A stretch of DNA of 64,000 bases from Epiperipatus broadwayi. Lineage: Eukaryota > Onychophora > Udeonychophora > Euonychophora > Peripatidae. The notes beneath the pieces were generated by a model. That model saw nothing but the letters and a program-made list of their open reading frames with translations. It ran no database searches and was not told the DNA's origin. The DNA lies in assembly GCA_028023455.1 (NCBI GenBank), contig JAQFVV010000013.1, forward strand, positions 9,640,411-9,704,410, written 5' to 3'. This document shows positions 57,715 through 62,224 of the stretch, piece by piece (the first letter of the stretch is position 1; each line of letters starts with the position of its first letter). A program made the position numbers and the translations under genes.

Positions 57715-60700
57715 GTATTGAGATAAGAAAATAAAGTTTTTGAAAAGAAAAAGGAGAAGGATTTTTAATTTGTTGATAATACTGTATACAAATACTCCAA
57801 TATATAAATACAGTACAGGACAAATAAAATACCATCATCACAAACTTTCAGGAAAACACTAAATATGAATATTAAACTGCATGGGTGTGTTTCTTAAGTA
57901 CAATATATTATTTTTAGAACACCTGGATAATTATGTAAAAATAGTTATTGATTTTGTAACTTCATTAATAAACATGTTGTTTACACTCAAGATGTTTCAA
58001 ATCAAAAGAAAAACAACATTTTAAAATGCAAATGTCGAATTAGAAAAGTTTAAAAAGAAAAACAGATTGCATTTAATTAATAATCTTTCTACTCGAACGG
58101 GGGGGGGGGGGGCATTATTACATTACTAAAAATATACAGTAAGAAAAATAAACCTAGCAGTATGTTTTAGAAAATTAGAAGTTAGATTTTTTACTTTTAA
58201 AATAAGTTGATTTTTTTTTTTCTAAAGTTGACTGCTTTACGATAAGCATTAAGCATTTTGTTACTGTGGAGTACAGTAATAAGTCTTTATGTTCAATTAA
58301 ATAATTAATAATTAAACATTGTTTTTTAATTTGAATAATTTCACATAAGTAATAAACATAAATGTATAGTAGTAATATATACTGTAATACAAATTAAAAA
58401 AAAAAGCACTTCAGTATGGATTTTTTTTTTCATTATGATGAAAAACTTATGCGGAAGAATATAAAAACTTTTAAATTCAAATTTAGTTTCACTTTCTTTT
58501 TGATGTTAAAAACTTTTAAATTCAAATTTAGTTTCACTTTCTCTAGTGATGAAAAACTTTTCTTTTTAGATACCATATTTAATCATCATTGTCATGGAAA
58601 AATCAAGAAAATCTTTGAGCTTGGAAACCAATGTGGATATTTTACGTCGACTGGAACTGACCAATTTTTTTCCCATAGACCCCCATTATAATTACATATT
58701 TTGTATATGATATTCTTGCTTAAAGATGAGTTTTGGAGGTCCAATTGCCATCACTAAGCGGGGTAAAGGTGTACTTACTAATCCAGTCATGTAGTAAAGC
58801 GTAAATCGATAATACATAACCACTATATATTAAAATTTTATTAACAAATAGATTCATTTGCATTAATGACTGAAATGATGACTGAAGCAACTTTATTTGT
58901 TTAATTGAATTATATTTATAAACACTAAATATAAAAATAACAAATGAGCAATAAAAATTTGACATACATTCTACTTAAACATCATGAAAAATATCCTTTA
59001 TCTAAATTAATATTTATAAAAACAGGTACTTATACTGTAAGAATTTACCTATTTTAATGTTTATTATATGATATTTAAAATTTATGTAAGACAAAAATGT
59101 TGCTGCGCACACACTCAGTTTAAAATACTAGAAAGCTAGCATGAAATACTTATATTGGTGATTATTTACCTTTTCGATATATATGTATTCAAGTGTATCA
59201 GTGTTATGAGATAGAGTGGAGAGTGGTGGGTGGTGAGAAAGTCTGTGCTCATATACCCTATATATTACATATATAGATACAGGTATATAATAAGCCTTTG
59301 TTTCAGTTATTATTCTCAATATAATAATTTACTGAGATAATTTATTCGCTCACTTTATTTTCTAATTATAATATCAATAAGTGATTGTTACAATACAATC
59401 GTTCTAGATCTTCAATATTTACAATAGCATGTATATTAAAATAATTTACGGTTAACGAATAAATATATAATATTCCAAATAAGAATTTTCACCATTAAAA
59501 TTTAGGATACAAATTTTAAATTTAAATTAAATTTAACTTTCTTCTATTCCACGCATATAAACAACAATTAATTGATTTACAATATCGTAATCAATAATGT
59601 TAATAGAATATATACAAATAAATATATAAATAAAACGCATTAATGTATAACCTGAAGTCCTTCTTCGCAGGTACTCCAAAGAAACACAGTAGTTCAAATG
59701 TCTATTCCGTGAGCTTTAAATAATTCAATGATATCCGTTAACCCAAACGAAGTAAAACGTATTATAATAGTTATCCAAAAATAAACTATATTTGCCAGAT
59801 TTCAATACTTTCTAAGTATTATATTCTTTTATCCTCTATTTAACAAACATTTAGTATTGTAATAGCTATTATATTTTGTAAAAATATTTATATTTACATT
59901 AGTATAACTTTGTGCACTCCAGAAAAAGTAAAAAATATATTAGGAAATATATTTAGATCTAATTGCGATCATAAATTCCAAGAAATATTTGCTGATTACA
60001 AATATTTCTTGATAAGAGACTAACTAATTAATGGAATAGACTATAAATTATCTTATATGGAAATGAATTCAGAAGATACCAATTAATTGGTTATAGACCT
60101 AAAAACATTACTGTATATGGAAGAAAGTAATTGATTGTATGAGTAATTAAAAACTATAAATAGTTTAAACAACAAGGTGCATGGTTCACTTTCCAGTTCA
60201 TGTTGGTAGAGATGTAAGTGACAGTAGTTTCAGTAAGTGTGCAGCACTTAGTGAAAATGTGTTCATTTGCAGCAGCTGAACAGACCCAAAGAGTTTGGGA
60301 AACTGAAGCTGGAAGAAACTGCCTGGATAGCAGCTAGATGTGAAGTGTTGATTTTCCAGTGAGTTTACCAAGTGGACTATTGCCGAGAGATAAAGGTGAT
60401 TGCAGCCAAAGAAGCTCATAGTAACAGACACAGTGCTCTATGATAAAGCCAGATGTGTTTGAGTGCAGCTGAACTATACCAGGCCAAAGTGTTTGGGAAA
60501 CTGAGGCCAATGGAAACCATCTTGATAGCAGCCAGTCTTAAAGTTCATTGGGGAAAATGAACCCCATACAAAAGGGCACAATATATATATATATATAGAT
60601 TGGGTTACGTGTGTAGCAATATATCATTAGAGACAGTTAACCAAAGTGAACTATACATATGTATAGTATGTTATGTGTGTAGCAATACCTTGTCAGGAGA

Positions 60701-61864
60701 AGTTAACCATAGGGATATATATATATGTTGCAAACTGTTCGCTATTCTTATTTTGTATTATTTTGTGTGTTGGTATTTGGAATGCTTGCATTTTTGTGTG
60801 TTGGTATTTGGAATGCTTGCATTTCGAATACACAGCAATAGCATTATAAATACCGGTCTTCATTAATGATGTATGCAATATAGAAATAAATTGTTTTTAT
60901 TAATCCGATATTAAAATATTCCATGCTATTATAAAATCATATCCATAGATAGAAATAATTCTCATGCACAGCAGTTTATTATCGATTTTGATGTTTTATA
61001 ATTAAAACACTTTATTTATATGTAACAATCATCTTTCAGCGAGAAATATTGGGATGAATTTGAATGCTATAAATTCCCTTTTTCCTTCTTTTAACAAGTA
61101 TTCAGGAAATAAGCCGGTCTCTAGGACAACAATCCTTTCTAATTATCAAGCAGATACTTATAAAATAAAAACAATATATAAAGGAATTTGGATTTTTTTC
61201 AATGAAAGTCAGGATGTTAGAGAGCAAATTTGAATCATTCAGTCTTATCTATAACCTTGCATAATTGATATCATATTTGTCATCAAATCCAAGATTACAC
61301 TCATACATCATGCATTCCAAAACATAATTTCTTTTACAACAACAATAACAACAACAACAATATTAATATTTAATAATGATTACATATATAAAAAAAATTA
61401 CACTTTATAAACACAAATGATACTCTTTTAATCTAATACATATCAAAACAATTTCAAGTACATTTTTATAACTTTGTATTGGAAATATATATTTTATATA
61501 TAGTATTCCAATTCAAATATTGCACATAGAACATAAACACACCAACATACCCATTTACAACATTAAATATTTGATTATAGTGTTTATAACTGATTACTTA
61601 TGGGTGGCAGTAAATGAAAATACACAGAATAAAGACATAATAATAATAATTTTTATTAAGATTATACGAATGGGATTAATATAATTAATTTATATAACAA
61701 TAACAACACATTCCTTGCTTTAACATTTCATCATCATAGCAACCATTTCAATACTTAAAAATTAATGCATTATCTATTAAAACGATTGAGAATATATATA
61801 TTCATTCTCAATAGTCCATTTTAAATTATTTAAATTATTCAGATTATATAATCTGAATAATTTA

Positions 61865-61898
<34 letters not shown>

Positions 61899-62224
61899 TT
61901 AATCTTATCTCAAATACTGAAATTACATAAAATTTCAGATGGTACAATATGTATATACATTAAATCATACAATTAATAATTTTCAAAATAGAAACACGTG
62001 TGTTTGTGTGCATGCATAAGGAAATGAGAATAAAAAAGTACCTTCATTGTATAGCTAATTTTATTGGAGATGGTTTGAGCCCTTAGTGTGAGACCAGCAA
62101 ATTTGGGATGCATTGGTGCTAAGGATGGAGACTTAATATTTATATTTTTACGAACTTGATGTAAATCAGATGAAAACTTTTGCCAAATTTCTGTTGTTTT
62201 AAAGTCTATTGTACGTTTAATAGC
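15399..62224 (-). CDS. DNAH2: Axonemal dynein heavy chain, DNAH2-like (partial, seven exons)
   Basis: Joined in the order 62224 to 15399, seven exons of 183, 135, 80, 147, 157, 135 and 105 nt give 314 codons with no stop and consistent phases. Six introns are enclosed (20,901; 332; 83; 14,748; 3,289; 6,531 bp), each with GT and AG ends. The product is part of the N-terminal stem (DHC_N1 region) of a dynein heavy chain, a microtubule motor of the ciliary axoneme. Family-typical stretches are EIYYWEILMFEIPHTAKQVY, LRENVLLVVRDYNR, KIKPGMTKLTWLSLGISDYF and CRQHASQ. From memory of the family the order and wording fit DNAH2 (inner arm I1/f) better than other paralogues, but this is not a database result. 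Heavy chains exceed 4,000 residues, so the motor domain lies beyond the left edge and the start codon beyond the right edge. Confidence 0.88.
16030..18180 (+). mobile_element. Degenerate RTE-type LINE (endonuclease and RT remnants)
   Basis: Broken frames still spell the two enzymatic parts of an RTE-like non-LTR retrotransposon. The apurinic-type endonuclease is recognisable near 16060-16420 (WNITGLWEVRRN, VGFIINKRLKNNTVGIES, ENFYTDIQNIFGLDQNHFKI). The reverse transcriptase follows: a KSMKKEKAPESHGIIIDIFK stretch near 17650, a HDWKNTLVILVFKKDL stretch near 17740, and motif A FIDYENAFDSI at about 18000-18035. Many stops and frameshifts mean it cannot encode a working protein. A foldback element has inserted into it at 17116-17469. 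The match breaks off around 18.1-18.2 kb, before the RT catalytic FADD motif, so the 3' part is lost. Confidence 0.82.
17116..17469. mobile_element. Foldback element inside the RTE LINE, flanked by a 14-bp duplication
   Basis: Arms of about 140 bp (17118-17258 and 17281-17422) are near-perfect reverse complements around a 22-bp spacer. The arms contain CTGCAGTCTTCTTCAGAGCT, similar to inverted repeat 2. The identical 14-mer TAAATCAAAATCTT occurs at 17102-17115 and 17470-17483, so the inserted unit is 17116-17469. That includes a 47-bp asymmetric tail containing an A9 run. Bracketing target-site duplications show it moved as a unit, later than the LINE it interrupts. No protein is encoded, so it must have used enzymes in trans. 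Confidence 0.82.
18450..20900 (-). mobile_element. Degenerate Ty3/Gypsy retrotransposon pol
   Basis: Reading the minus strand from 20900 downward, Pol domains appear in Ty3/Gypsy order. Reverse transcriptase fragments come first (VTLNKYVNKGSHPVPNVQKV, MKIKLKAAFYKISVTEK, and IPYLDNILVTAKTESELEKQ, where the catalytic YLDD reads YLDN). Then comes the RT to RNase H connection at 20015-20278, ending ITTDMS. RNase H follows near 19790-20000 (a TDHHP motif preceded by NYSQ- and FHQY-like residues). The integrase core lies near 19040-19170 (VLKEIFATHGYLEIIVTDNK followed by CFTSQKF). A charged segment at 18462-18644 may be the integrase tail. Stops and shifts are frequent and no LTRs were found, so this is a dead fragment. 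Domain order with integrase after RNase H rules out Ty1/Copia. Confidence 0.82.
20940..21255 (+). repeat. Dispersed SINE-like family S, copy 1
   Basis: About 315 bp here match, in the opposite orientation, 43243-43560, and the last part matches 59135-59265. Shared blocks are AAGCCTGTCCATTAAAGT, GATGATTGCTGGTTTAGCAT, TTGGTGATTATTTACCTTTT and GAGTGGTGGGTGGTG. It directly follows the remnant of the Gypsy pol on the window map. The B-box-like element visible in the 43-kb copy is decayed here. Because a tRNA-like box sits near one end I suspect a SINE, but no tail or target duplication was found. Confidence 0.75.
21788..21945. repeat. Imperfect trinucleotide-rich microsatellite
   Basis: A run of GTT, GCT, ACT and ATT trinucleotides (TTGCTGTTGCTATTG, then TTACTGTTGCTACAG) passes into an AATAATAAT tract. 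Periodicity of three with drifting third positions looks like an old expanded repeat, not a coding sequence, because no neighbouring splice sites or conserved frame are seen. Confidence 0.8.
22035..22169 (-). CDS. DNAH2: Dynein heavy chain exon F
   Basis: This is a 135-nt, 45-codon exon, phase 0 at both ends. The acceptor is TGTTTACAG before CTCCAGAAGACTG and the donor is GTAAATGATTT after GAGGAACAA. The peptide runs LQKTVDQYKLAHMSMCQLCK, then EISIAELTVIDRN and RMYENMQLAEEQ. The last part fits the dynein stem pattern in which an Arg-x-Tyr helix is followed by an acidic glutamine-ending segment. Confidence 0.85.
23343..23632 (+). mobile_element. LINE ORF2 C-terminal fragment
   Basis: One plus-strand frame with two internal stops reads SGLYGDGKDNIEHLFLKCRM, then KVKYRINKAVFIKTGQEKV, ending at a TGA at 23630-23632. 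The ENIEHL-x-x-x-C pattern is the C-terminal zinc-knuckle-like domain found after reverse transcriptase in many non-LTR elements. The first cysteine pair is reduced to a single Cys before a stop. The layout resembles the C-terminus of the LINE at 36.0-36.4 kb, so the two may be related families. Confidence 0.72.
24880..25075. repeat. Long inverted repeat 3, arms about 80 bp
   Basis: The arms (about 24880-24959 and 24990-25075) are imperfect reverse complements. They are anchored by CATAGTTATATAGATCTGA at 24910 and TCAGATCTATATAACTATG at 25026, with a spacer of about 30 bp. No target duplication or terminal motif was recognised. Confidence 0.8.
25459..25615 (-). CDS. DNAH2: Dynein heavy chain exon E
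   Basis: This exon is 157 nt. Its first base completes an Arg codon split with exon D (AG then A), followed by 52 whole codons. The acceptor is GTTTTAATAG and the donor is GTAGACTAC after GCCAGTCAG. The peptide contains LSGEEQLLFGDRIKALESKI, then KPGMTKLTWLSLGISDYF and CRQHASQ. The proline-glycine-leucine/methionine then L-x-W pattern is the most recognisable part of the dynein heavy chain stem. Confidence 0.92.
26020..27223 (-). mobile_element. Degenerate LINE, RT thumb and C-terminal domain
   Basis: On the minus strand, 26981-27223 contains SAQWKGLKKFVENITKSLSK and AYFFLHAKISLINILNFPKM. This resembles the region after the RT catalytic core in CR1/Jockey-type LINEs, where a W-x-x-H/F-I helix precedes a leucine-rich Y segment. 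Further downstream, near 26200-26270, comes CSLCYKSEETINHFLLQC, a CxxC...HxxxxC knuckle typical of the LINE C-terminus. Between them the foldback copy at 26343-26509 has inserted. Frames are broken and the RT core was not found. The clade is uncertain; the EETINHFLLQC wording differs from the LINE at 36 kb, so it is a separate family. Confidence 0.65.
26343..26509. mobile_element. Foldback repeat family F, copy 2
   Basis: Terminal inverted repeats 26343-26374 and 26476-26509 share the family core (GCAAAACTCTC and GAGAGTTTTGC). The interior carries the family segment TCTAATGCCTACTCGTCCAA, found also in the 39- and 45-kb copies. The left half is complete and the right half is shortened to its outer 33 bp. 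The copy sits within LINE-derived sequence. Confidence 0.85.
27633..27738. repeat. 53-bp tandem duplication
   Basis: Two units start at 27633 and 27686. Each reads CAACAAAAATTCTG or CAACAAGAATTCTG, then AATTAAATTAGAATTCAA, and ends ATGATGATAGACATA. They differ at only a few positions, so the duplication is recent. Confidence 0.9.
28633..32904 (-). mobile_element. Unclassified TG...CA element, copy 2 (4.27 kb)
   Basis: It begins TGTACCCTTACTTC at 28633 after ATATATAT and ends ACAAAAGGGCACA at 32904 before ATATATATATG. Relative to the other copies it reads on the minus strand. A promoter-like pair lies near 31936-31969, 961 bp from the outer end. AATAAA (minus, 29549-29554) precedes GTGTCG (29520-29525), 887 bp from the other end. 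Conserved blocks are CTCAATGGCATAAGAATACT (about 28910), ATCTCAGGTTCTT (about 29046) and TATGATATGGGATTTTATAT (about 29099). No convincing protein is present. It lies in the 14.7-kb dynein intron. Confidence 0.8.
31936..31969 (-). promoter_or_regulatory. CCAAT plus TATA promoter in element copy 2
   Basis: On the minus strand CCAATCA (31963-31969) is followed 20 bp later by TATAAAAG (31936-31943). Copy 3 has the same two boxes with the same spacing and the same distance from the element end. Activity is inferred, not shown. Confidence 0.65.
33630..35760 (+). pseudogene. CHAF1A: Processed pseudogene of chromatin assembly factor 1 subunit A (CAF-1 p150)
   Basis: Frames on the plus strand follow the order of the CAF-1 large subunit. 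A serine/acidic N-terminal part comes first (33636-33893), then a Lys/Glu-rich KER-like region (about 34020-34300), then SFFVKKETPTN and an LNGKFIY stretch (about 34310-34390). Next comes the hallmark acidic segment at 34675-34810: KYDVDSDEEWKDEPGESLSH, SEGEDKDG, then DDDGF. A last stretch reads PLIIDSPFKENQEKWKDVIQ (about 34940-35000). CAF-1 p150 deposits H3-H4 at replication forks, and the VDSDEEW-x-E-x-PGESLSHSEG motif is characteristic. Several stops and frameshifts, and continuity across regions normally split by introns, point to a reverse-transcribed dead copy. The final frame ends near 35758. No clear poly-A tail or target duplication is visible; the 5' limit is uncertain. Confidence 0.85.
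35850..38520 (-). mobile_element. 5'-truncated non-LTR retrotransposon (LINE) with near-intact RT
   Basis: A minus-strand coding region from about 38520 to 36033 has few lesions. It begins in the linker after a missing endonuclease (Lys/Glu-rich segment, 38161-38388, then KKFWNYIKRRNVGEREMVLI). The reverse transcriptase occupies 38002-36929: motif A FIDTEKAYDRV, motif B RLRQGCPMSPILF, motif C FADDIFLCA. A frameshift near 36930-36950 moves into the frame of 36688-36951. After a damaged stretch, 36401-36033 gives the C-terminal knuckle LVCKLCKKGIENIRHLLIEC. The 3' end lies near 35850-35900, where ACATCACATCACATTA and a small hairpin (CTTCGTTTAAGGAGAAG) are seen. Family clade is not assigned. 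It lies tail to tail with the CHAF1A pseudogene. Low decay suggests it is the youngest LINE here. Confidence 0.88.
38939..38948. repeat. C10 homopolymer
   Basis: Ten consecutive C residues lie between ATAAT and AAGCTC. This is striking in a region this AT-rich; it is likely polymorphic and a possible assembly weak point. Confidence 0.9.
39147..39296. mobile_element. Foldback repeat family F, copy 3
   Basis: The termini AAACAAAGCAAAACTCTCC (39147) and GGAGAGTTTTGCTTTGTTT (39276) are perfect inverted repeats, with 27-bp outer arms. The interior runs TCTGGGGATATTGGATGAGT, then ATGCACAAGCCTTC and GGTTGGCACAGGGTGG, so only the right half is complete. The left flank carries CATCACATGATCACTATC in reverse orientation, the family-associated flank. 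Confidence 0.87.
40148..40235 (-). mobile_element. tRNA-derived retrosequence with A-tail and target duplication
   Basis: On the minus strand the sequence ends GGGTTGCGGGTTCGCGTCCC then GGTCGATGCTATGACATTT and an A12 run. GGTTCGCGTCC fits a Pol III B box (T arm). The 5' half (GAGGTCAGCACGACTGC) does not pair with the 3' acceptor half, so the tRNA part is 5'-truncated or rearranged. The 9-mer AAAGTGGAA flanks both sides (minus strand, at 40236-40244 and 40139-40147). A-tail plus duplication indicates LINE-driven retroposition. It may be a SINE or a tRNA retropseudogene. Confidence 0.78.
40364..40510 (-). CDS. DNAH2: Dynein heavy chain exon D
   Basis: This exon is 147 nt: one base completes a Val codon started in exon C, 48 codons follow, and two bases (AG) of an Arg codon end it. 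The acceptor is ATATTTGAAG and the donor is GTAATATTG. The peptide NISKLIKEIYYWEILMFEIP, HTAKQVYIRKDDLRKL, RENVLLVVRDYN is the strongest DNAH2-like match in the window. An alternative acceptor (TTTCAAAG) 16 bp downstream would break phase and is rejected. Confidence 0.94.
40594..40673 (-). CDS. DNAH2: Dynein heavy chain exon C
   Basis: This is an 80-nt exon (26 codons plus two bases). The acceptor is ATATTTTACAG before GATCC and the donor is a consensus GTAAGT. The peptide is DPKKFLEIPLMRRNPLNPSL, IEANYD. The pattern L-x-x-P-L-M-x-R followed by an N-(F/Y)-D is usual for the dynein stem. The intron to exon D is only 83 bp. Confidence 0.92.
40730..40819 (+). tRNA. tRNA-Gly(TCC)-like pseudogene with a duplicated T-arm
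   Basis: The acceptor 5' strand GCGTTGG pairs with TCAACGC at the 3' end. The A box TGGCCTAGTGG is intact. The anticodon stem-loop CTGC CTTCCAA GCAG gives anticodon TCC. Total length is 90 nt instead of about 72, because an 18-nt unit covering the T-arm occurs twice in tandem: GTCCGAGCTCGCTTCCCG and then GTCCAGGTTCGCTTCCCA. Neither unit forms a fully paired T-stem and both have C in place of the usual loop A (TTCGCTT), so it is probably non-functional or the head of a SINE. It lies in the 332-bp intron between exons B and C, antisense to the dynein gene. Confidence 0.85.
41006..41140 (-). CDS. DNAH2: Dynein heavy chain exon B
   Basis: This is a 135-nt, 45-codon exon with phase 0 at both ends. 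The acceptor is TATTATTTAG before AAATTTAATG and the donor is a good GTAAGA. The peptide KFNEATFLPATGVSEETVQH, YQQINTFIDDVCRKNF, FDWIATVPK has the FLPxTG-x-x-EE and K-x-F-x-DW pattern I associate with DNAH2. It joins exon A in phase across the largest intron. Confidence 0.93.
41141..42990. other. Intronic sequence with simple repeats
   Basis: An (AT)n tract spans about 41497-41523 and is followed by TTGTAGCGATG. A second tract near 41743-41762 runs into (TC)n. No exon, transposon domain or RNA gene was recognised. Around 42780-42990 the sequence is less AT-rich, as in an old repeat, but no family could be named. Confidence 0.5.
42995..43026. repeat. Short perfect hairpin
   Basis: ATTGCAGACTCC and GGAGTCTGCAAT are perfect reverse complements separated by 8 bp. 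It is not followed by an obvious T-run. Confidence 0.8.
43243..43632 (-). repeat. SINE-like family S, copy 2, with an inverted partial copy
   Basis: The minus strand of 43243-43560 matches the 21-kb copy across its length. On that strand GAGTTCGAATCCTGC resembles a Pol III B box (consensus GGTTCGANTCC), supporting a tRNA-derived SINE. A second partial unit at about 43563-43632 lies in the opposite orientation and repeats GTGTGATCAGGTAGGTCAGC and GAGAGTGGTGG, making a foldback. A plus-strand 80-codon frame across this copy is incidental; similar frames appear antisense in the other copies because the DNA is repeated. Confidence 0.78.
43640..45430. other. Intronic stretch without recognised features
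   Basis: No splice-compatible dynein exon is expected here, since the exons on either side join directly, and none is seen. An isolated TGGCCTAGTGG at about 44947 resembles a tRNA A box but has no matching B box or stem. Confidence 0.5.
45437..46968. mobile_element. Foldback family F, copy 4: hairpin plus two 454-bp tandem units
   Basis: The left part (about 45437-45846) is the reverse complement of the repeat unit. It is followed by a direct partial unit (about 45847-46060) and two full direct units, 46061-46514 and 46515-46968, which are almost identical. Each unit runs ATGGTTTAACACCAATCCTG, GGCTATGGTTGTAAAAGAGC, AGATCCTAAGATCTAGATGC, TGACGAAGGCCACAAGCCAG, the family core GGAGAGTTTTGC, and ends GATCATGTGATGCTTA. 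The outer arms GCAAAACTCTCCATACAGTA match the other family copies. High identity between units shows recent amplification. The full unit is probably the parent of the shorter hairpins at 5.8, 26.4 and 39.2 kb. Confidence 0.9.
46970..47794. other. Intronic stretch with a diverged internal duplication
   Basis: Two segments near 47080-47290 and 47310-47540 resemble each other (CAACAAGCA-GCAATG / CAACAAGCAAGAGCAAGG, then AAAATTATTTATTTTAT in both). A GGGAGGGGGG run sits near 47294. No coding or RNA feature was recognised. Confidence 0.5.
47795..47888. repeat. (AT)n microsatellite, about 94 bp
   Basis: An uninterrupted AT dinucleotide run ends directly at the TGTACCC terminus of element copy 3. 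Together with the (TA)n at 52580 on the other side, it is the target into which the element is set. Confidence 0.95.
48827..48860 (+). promoter_or_regulatory. CCAAT plus TATA promoter in element copy 3
   Basis: CCAATCA at 48827-48833 and TATATAAG at 48853-48860 are 20 bp apart, the same as in copy 2. A start site would be expected near 48885. The GAGCTGCACAC stretch after the TATA box is locally GC-richer. Function is inferred from conservation of position. Confidence 0.7.
51650..51690 (+). terminator. Putative polyadenylation block in element copy 3
   Basis: AATAAA at 51650 is followed 27 bp after its end by GGTGTCGACTC. Copy 2 has AATAAA then GTGTCGAG at nearly the same spacing and distance from its end. 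This looks like a conserved 3'-end processing signal, but a poly-A site is not proven. Confidence 0.5.
52580..52663. repeat. (TA)n microsatellite with a TTGT interruption
   Basis: Two TA runs flank TATTGTATAT near 52613. The left edge abuts the ACA end of element copy 3. The translated frame over this tract is meaningless. Confidence 0.95.
52664..55297. other. 2.6-kb segment between two (TA)n tracts, unclassified
   Basis: It begins TTGAAGCAGTTGG after (TA)n and ends CGACCAGTACA before another (TA)n, so it also has an ACA end against TA repeats. Parts (53400-53660, 54280-54600, 55120-55280) are less AT-rich than their surroundings and may be old transposon sequence. No domain, RNA gene or splice-consistent exon was found. 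Confidence 0.45.
53157..53186. repeat. Perfect 30-bp palindrome
   Basis: GAATTCATTTTCTAA is followed directly by its exact reverse complement TTAGAAAATGAATTC, with no spacer. A partial third arm (TTTTCTAATTAAAATC) precedes it. Confidence 0.92.
55850..56390. repeat. Degenerate tandem or clustered repeat with CCAAATTGTAATG
   Basis: CCAAATTGTAATG occurs near 55864, 56153 and 56218, with variants CCAGATTATAATGG (56112) and CTAAATTATAATGG (56310). Several are preceded by CCC-A-A-A-TT blocks (GCCCCACAGATT, GCCCCATAAATT, TCCTATAAATT) and followed by ATAAAA. Spacing is irregular, about 45 to 110 bp, so this is an old tandem array that has largely decayed. Confidence 0.6.
57382..57786. repeat. Long inverted repeat 4, arms about 125-185 bp
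   Basis: The left arm (57382-57505) matches the right arm (57599-57786) in reverse complement. Anchors are CAAAAACTTTATTTTCTTAT against ATAAGAAAATAAAGTTTTTG, and ATAATACAAAACTCCAA against TTGGAGTTTTGTATTAT. The right arm is longer because of an expanded (TA)n tract (about 57668-57710). The central spacer is about 93 bp and unique. Confidence 0.9.
58099..58112. repeat. G14 homopolymer
   Basis: Fourteen consecutive G residues follow CTCGAAC. In this AT-rich context it stands out, and it lies inside the putative 1.8-kb transposon. Confidence 0.9.
58463..58545. repeat. 45-bp tandem duplication
   Basis: AAAAACTTTTAAATTCAAAT then TTAGTTTCACTTTCT occurs twice, starting at 58463 and 58508. Confidence 0.9.
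59135..59265 (+). repeat. SINE-like family S, copy 3 (partial)
   Basis: This 130-bp segment matches the 3' part of the 21-kb copy: TTGGTGATTATTTACCTTTT, then TCAAGTGTATCAGTGTTATG, AGAGTGGTGGGTGGTG and GTCTGTGCTCA. Upstream parts of the family are missing. Confidence 0.8.
60154..60580 (+). mobile_element. LTR-like segment ending in the shared AGGGCACA terminus
   Basis: CTATAAATAG (60154-60163) looks like a TATA box. It is followed by a GC-richer stretch with an imperfect duplication of about 193 bp (CAGCTGAAC at 60273 and 60466, then GTTTGGGAAACTGA and GATAGCAGC in both). The segment stops at CCATACAAAAGGGCACA (60564-60580) directly before (AT)n. That last 17 bp is shared exactly with the end of element copy 2, although nothing further inside matches. 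No TGTRCCC partner was found to the left, so the 5' limit is unknown. Confidence 0.5.
60761..60822. repeat. 31-bp tandem duplication
   Basis: TTTTGTGTGTTGGTATTTGG then AATGCTTGCAT is repeated once, starting at 60761 and 60792. Confidence 0.9.
60823..62041. other. Intronic AT-rich sequence
   Basis: No exon, transposon domain or RNA gene is recognised apart from the palindrome at 61831 and (TA)n at about 61869-61896. The final bases before 62042 are the start of the 20.9-kb dynein intron. Confidence 0.5.
61831..61864. repeat. Perfect 34-bp palindrome
   Basis: TAAATTATTCAGATTAT is immediately followed by its exact reverse complement ATAATCTGAATAATTTA. A (TA)n tract lies a few bases further on. 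Confidence 0.92.
62042..62224 (-). CDS. DNAH2: Dynein heavy chain exon A (first in window)
   Basis: This is a 183-nt, 61-codon exon, phase 0 at both ends. The acceptor is ATTTTTTTAG before GCTATTAAAC and the donor is GTACTTTT after ATGAAG. The peptide includes IWQKFSSDLHQVRKNINIKS, then PSLAPMHPKFAGLTLRAQTI and SNKISYTMK. The P-x-x-x-P-x-x-AG...R...I pattern is the dynein stem segment just before the exon-B region. The upstream exon lies beyond 64000 or was not recognised. Confidence 0.9.

Larger units (their letters stand above)
56979..58773. mobile_element. Putative 1.8-kb DNA transposon with 20-bp terminal inverted repeats
   Basis: TACACCTTTACCCCACTTAG at 56979-56998 is matched in reverse complement by CTAAGCGGGGTAAAGGTGTA at 58754-58773, with 19 of 20 positions identical. 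If TA is the target duplication, the element proper is CACCTTTACC...GGTAAAGGTG, as in the Tc1/mariner superfamily. GGGAAAAAATT occurs near both inner sides in inverted orientation. No transposase is visible. The interior holds a long inverted repeat, a G14 run and a 45-bp duplication, so it is non-autonomous or nested. Confidence 0.6.
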
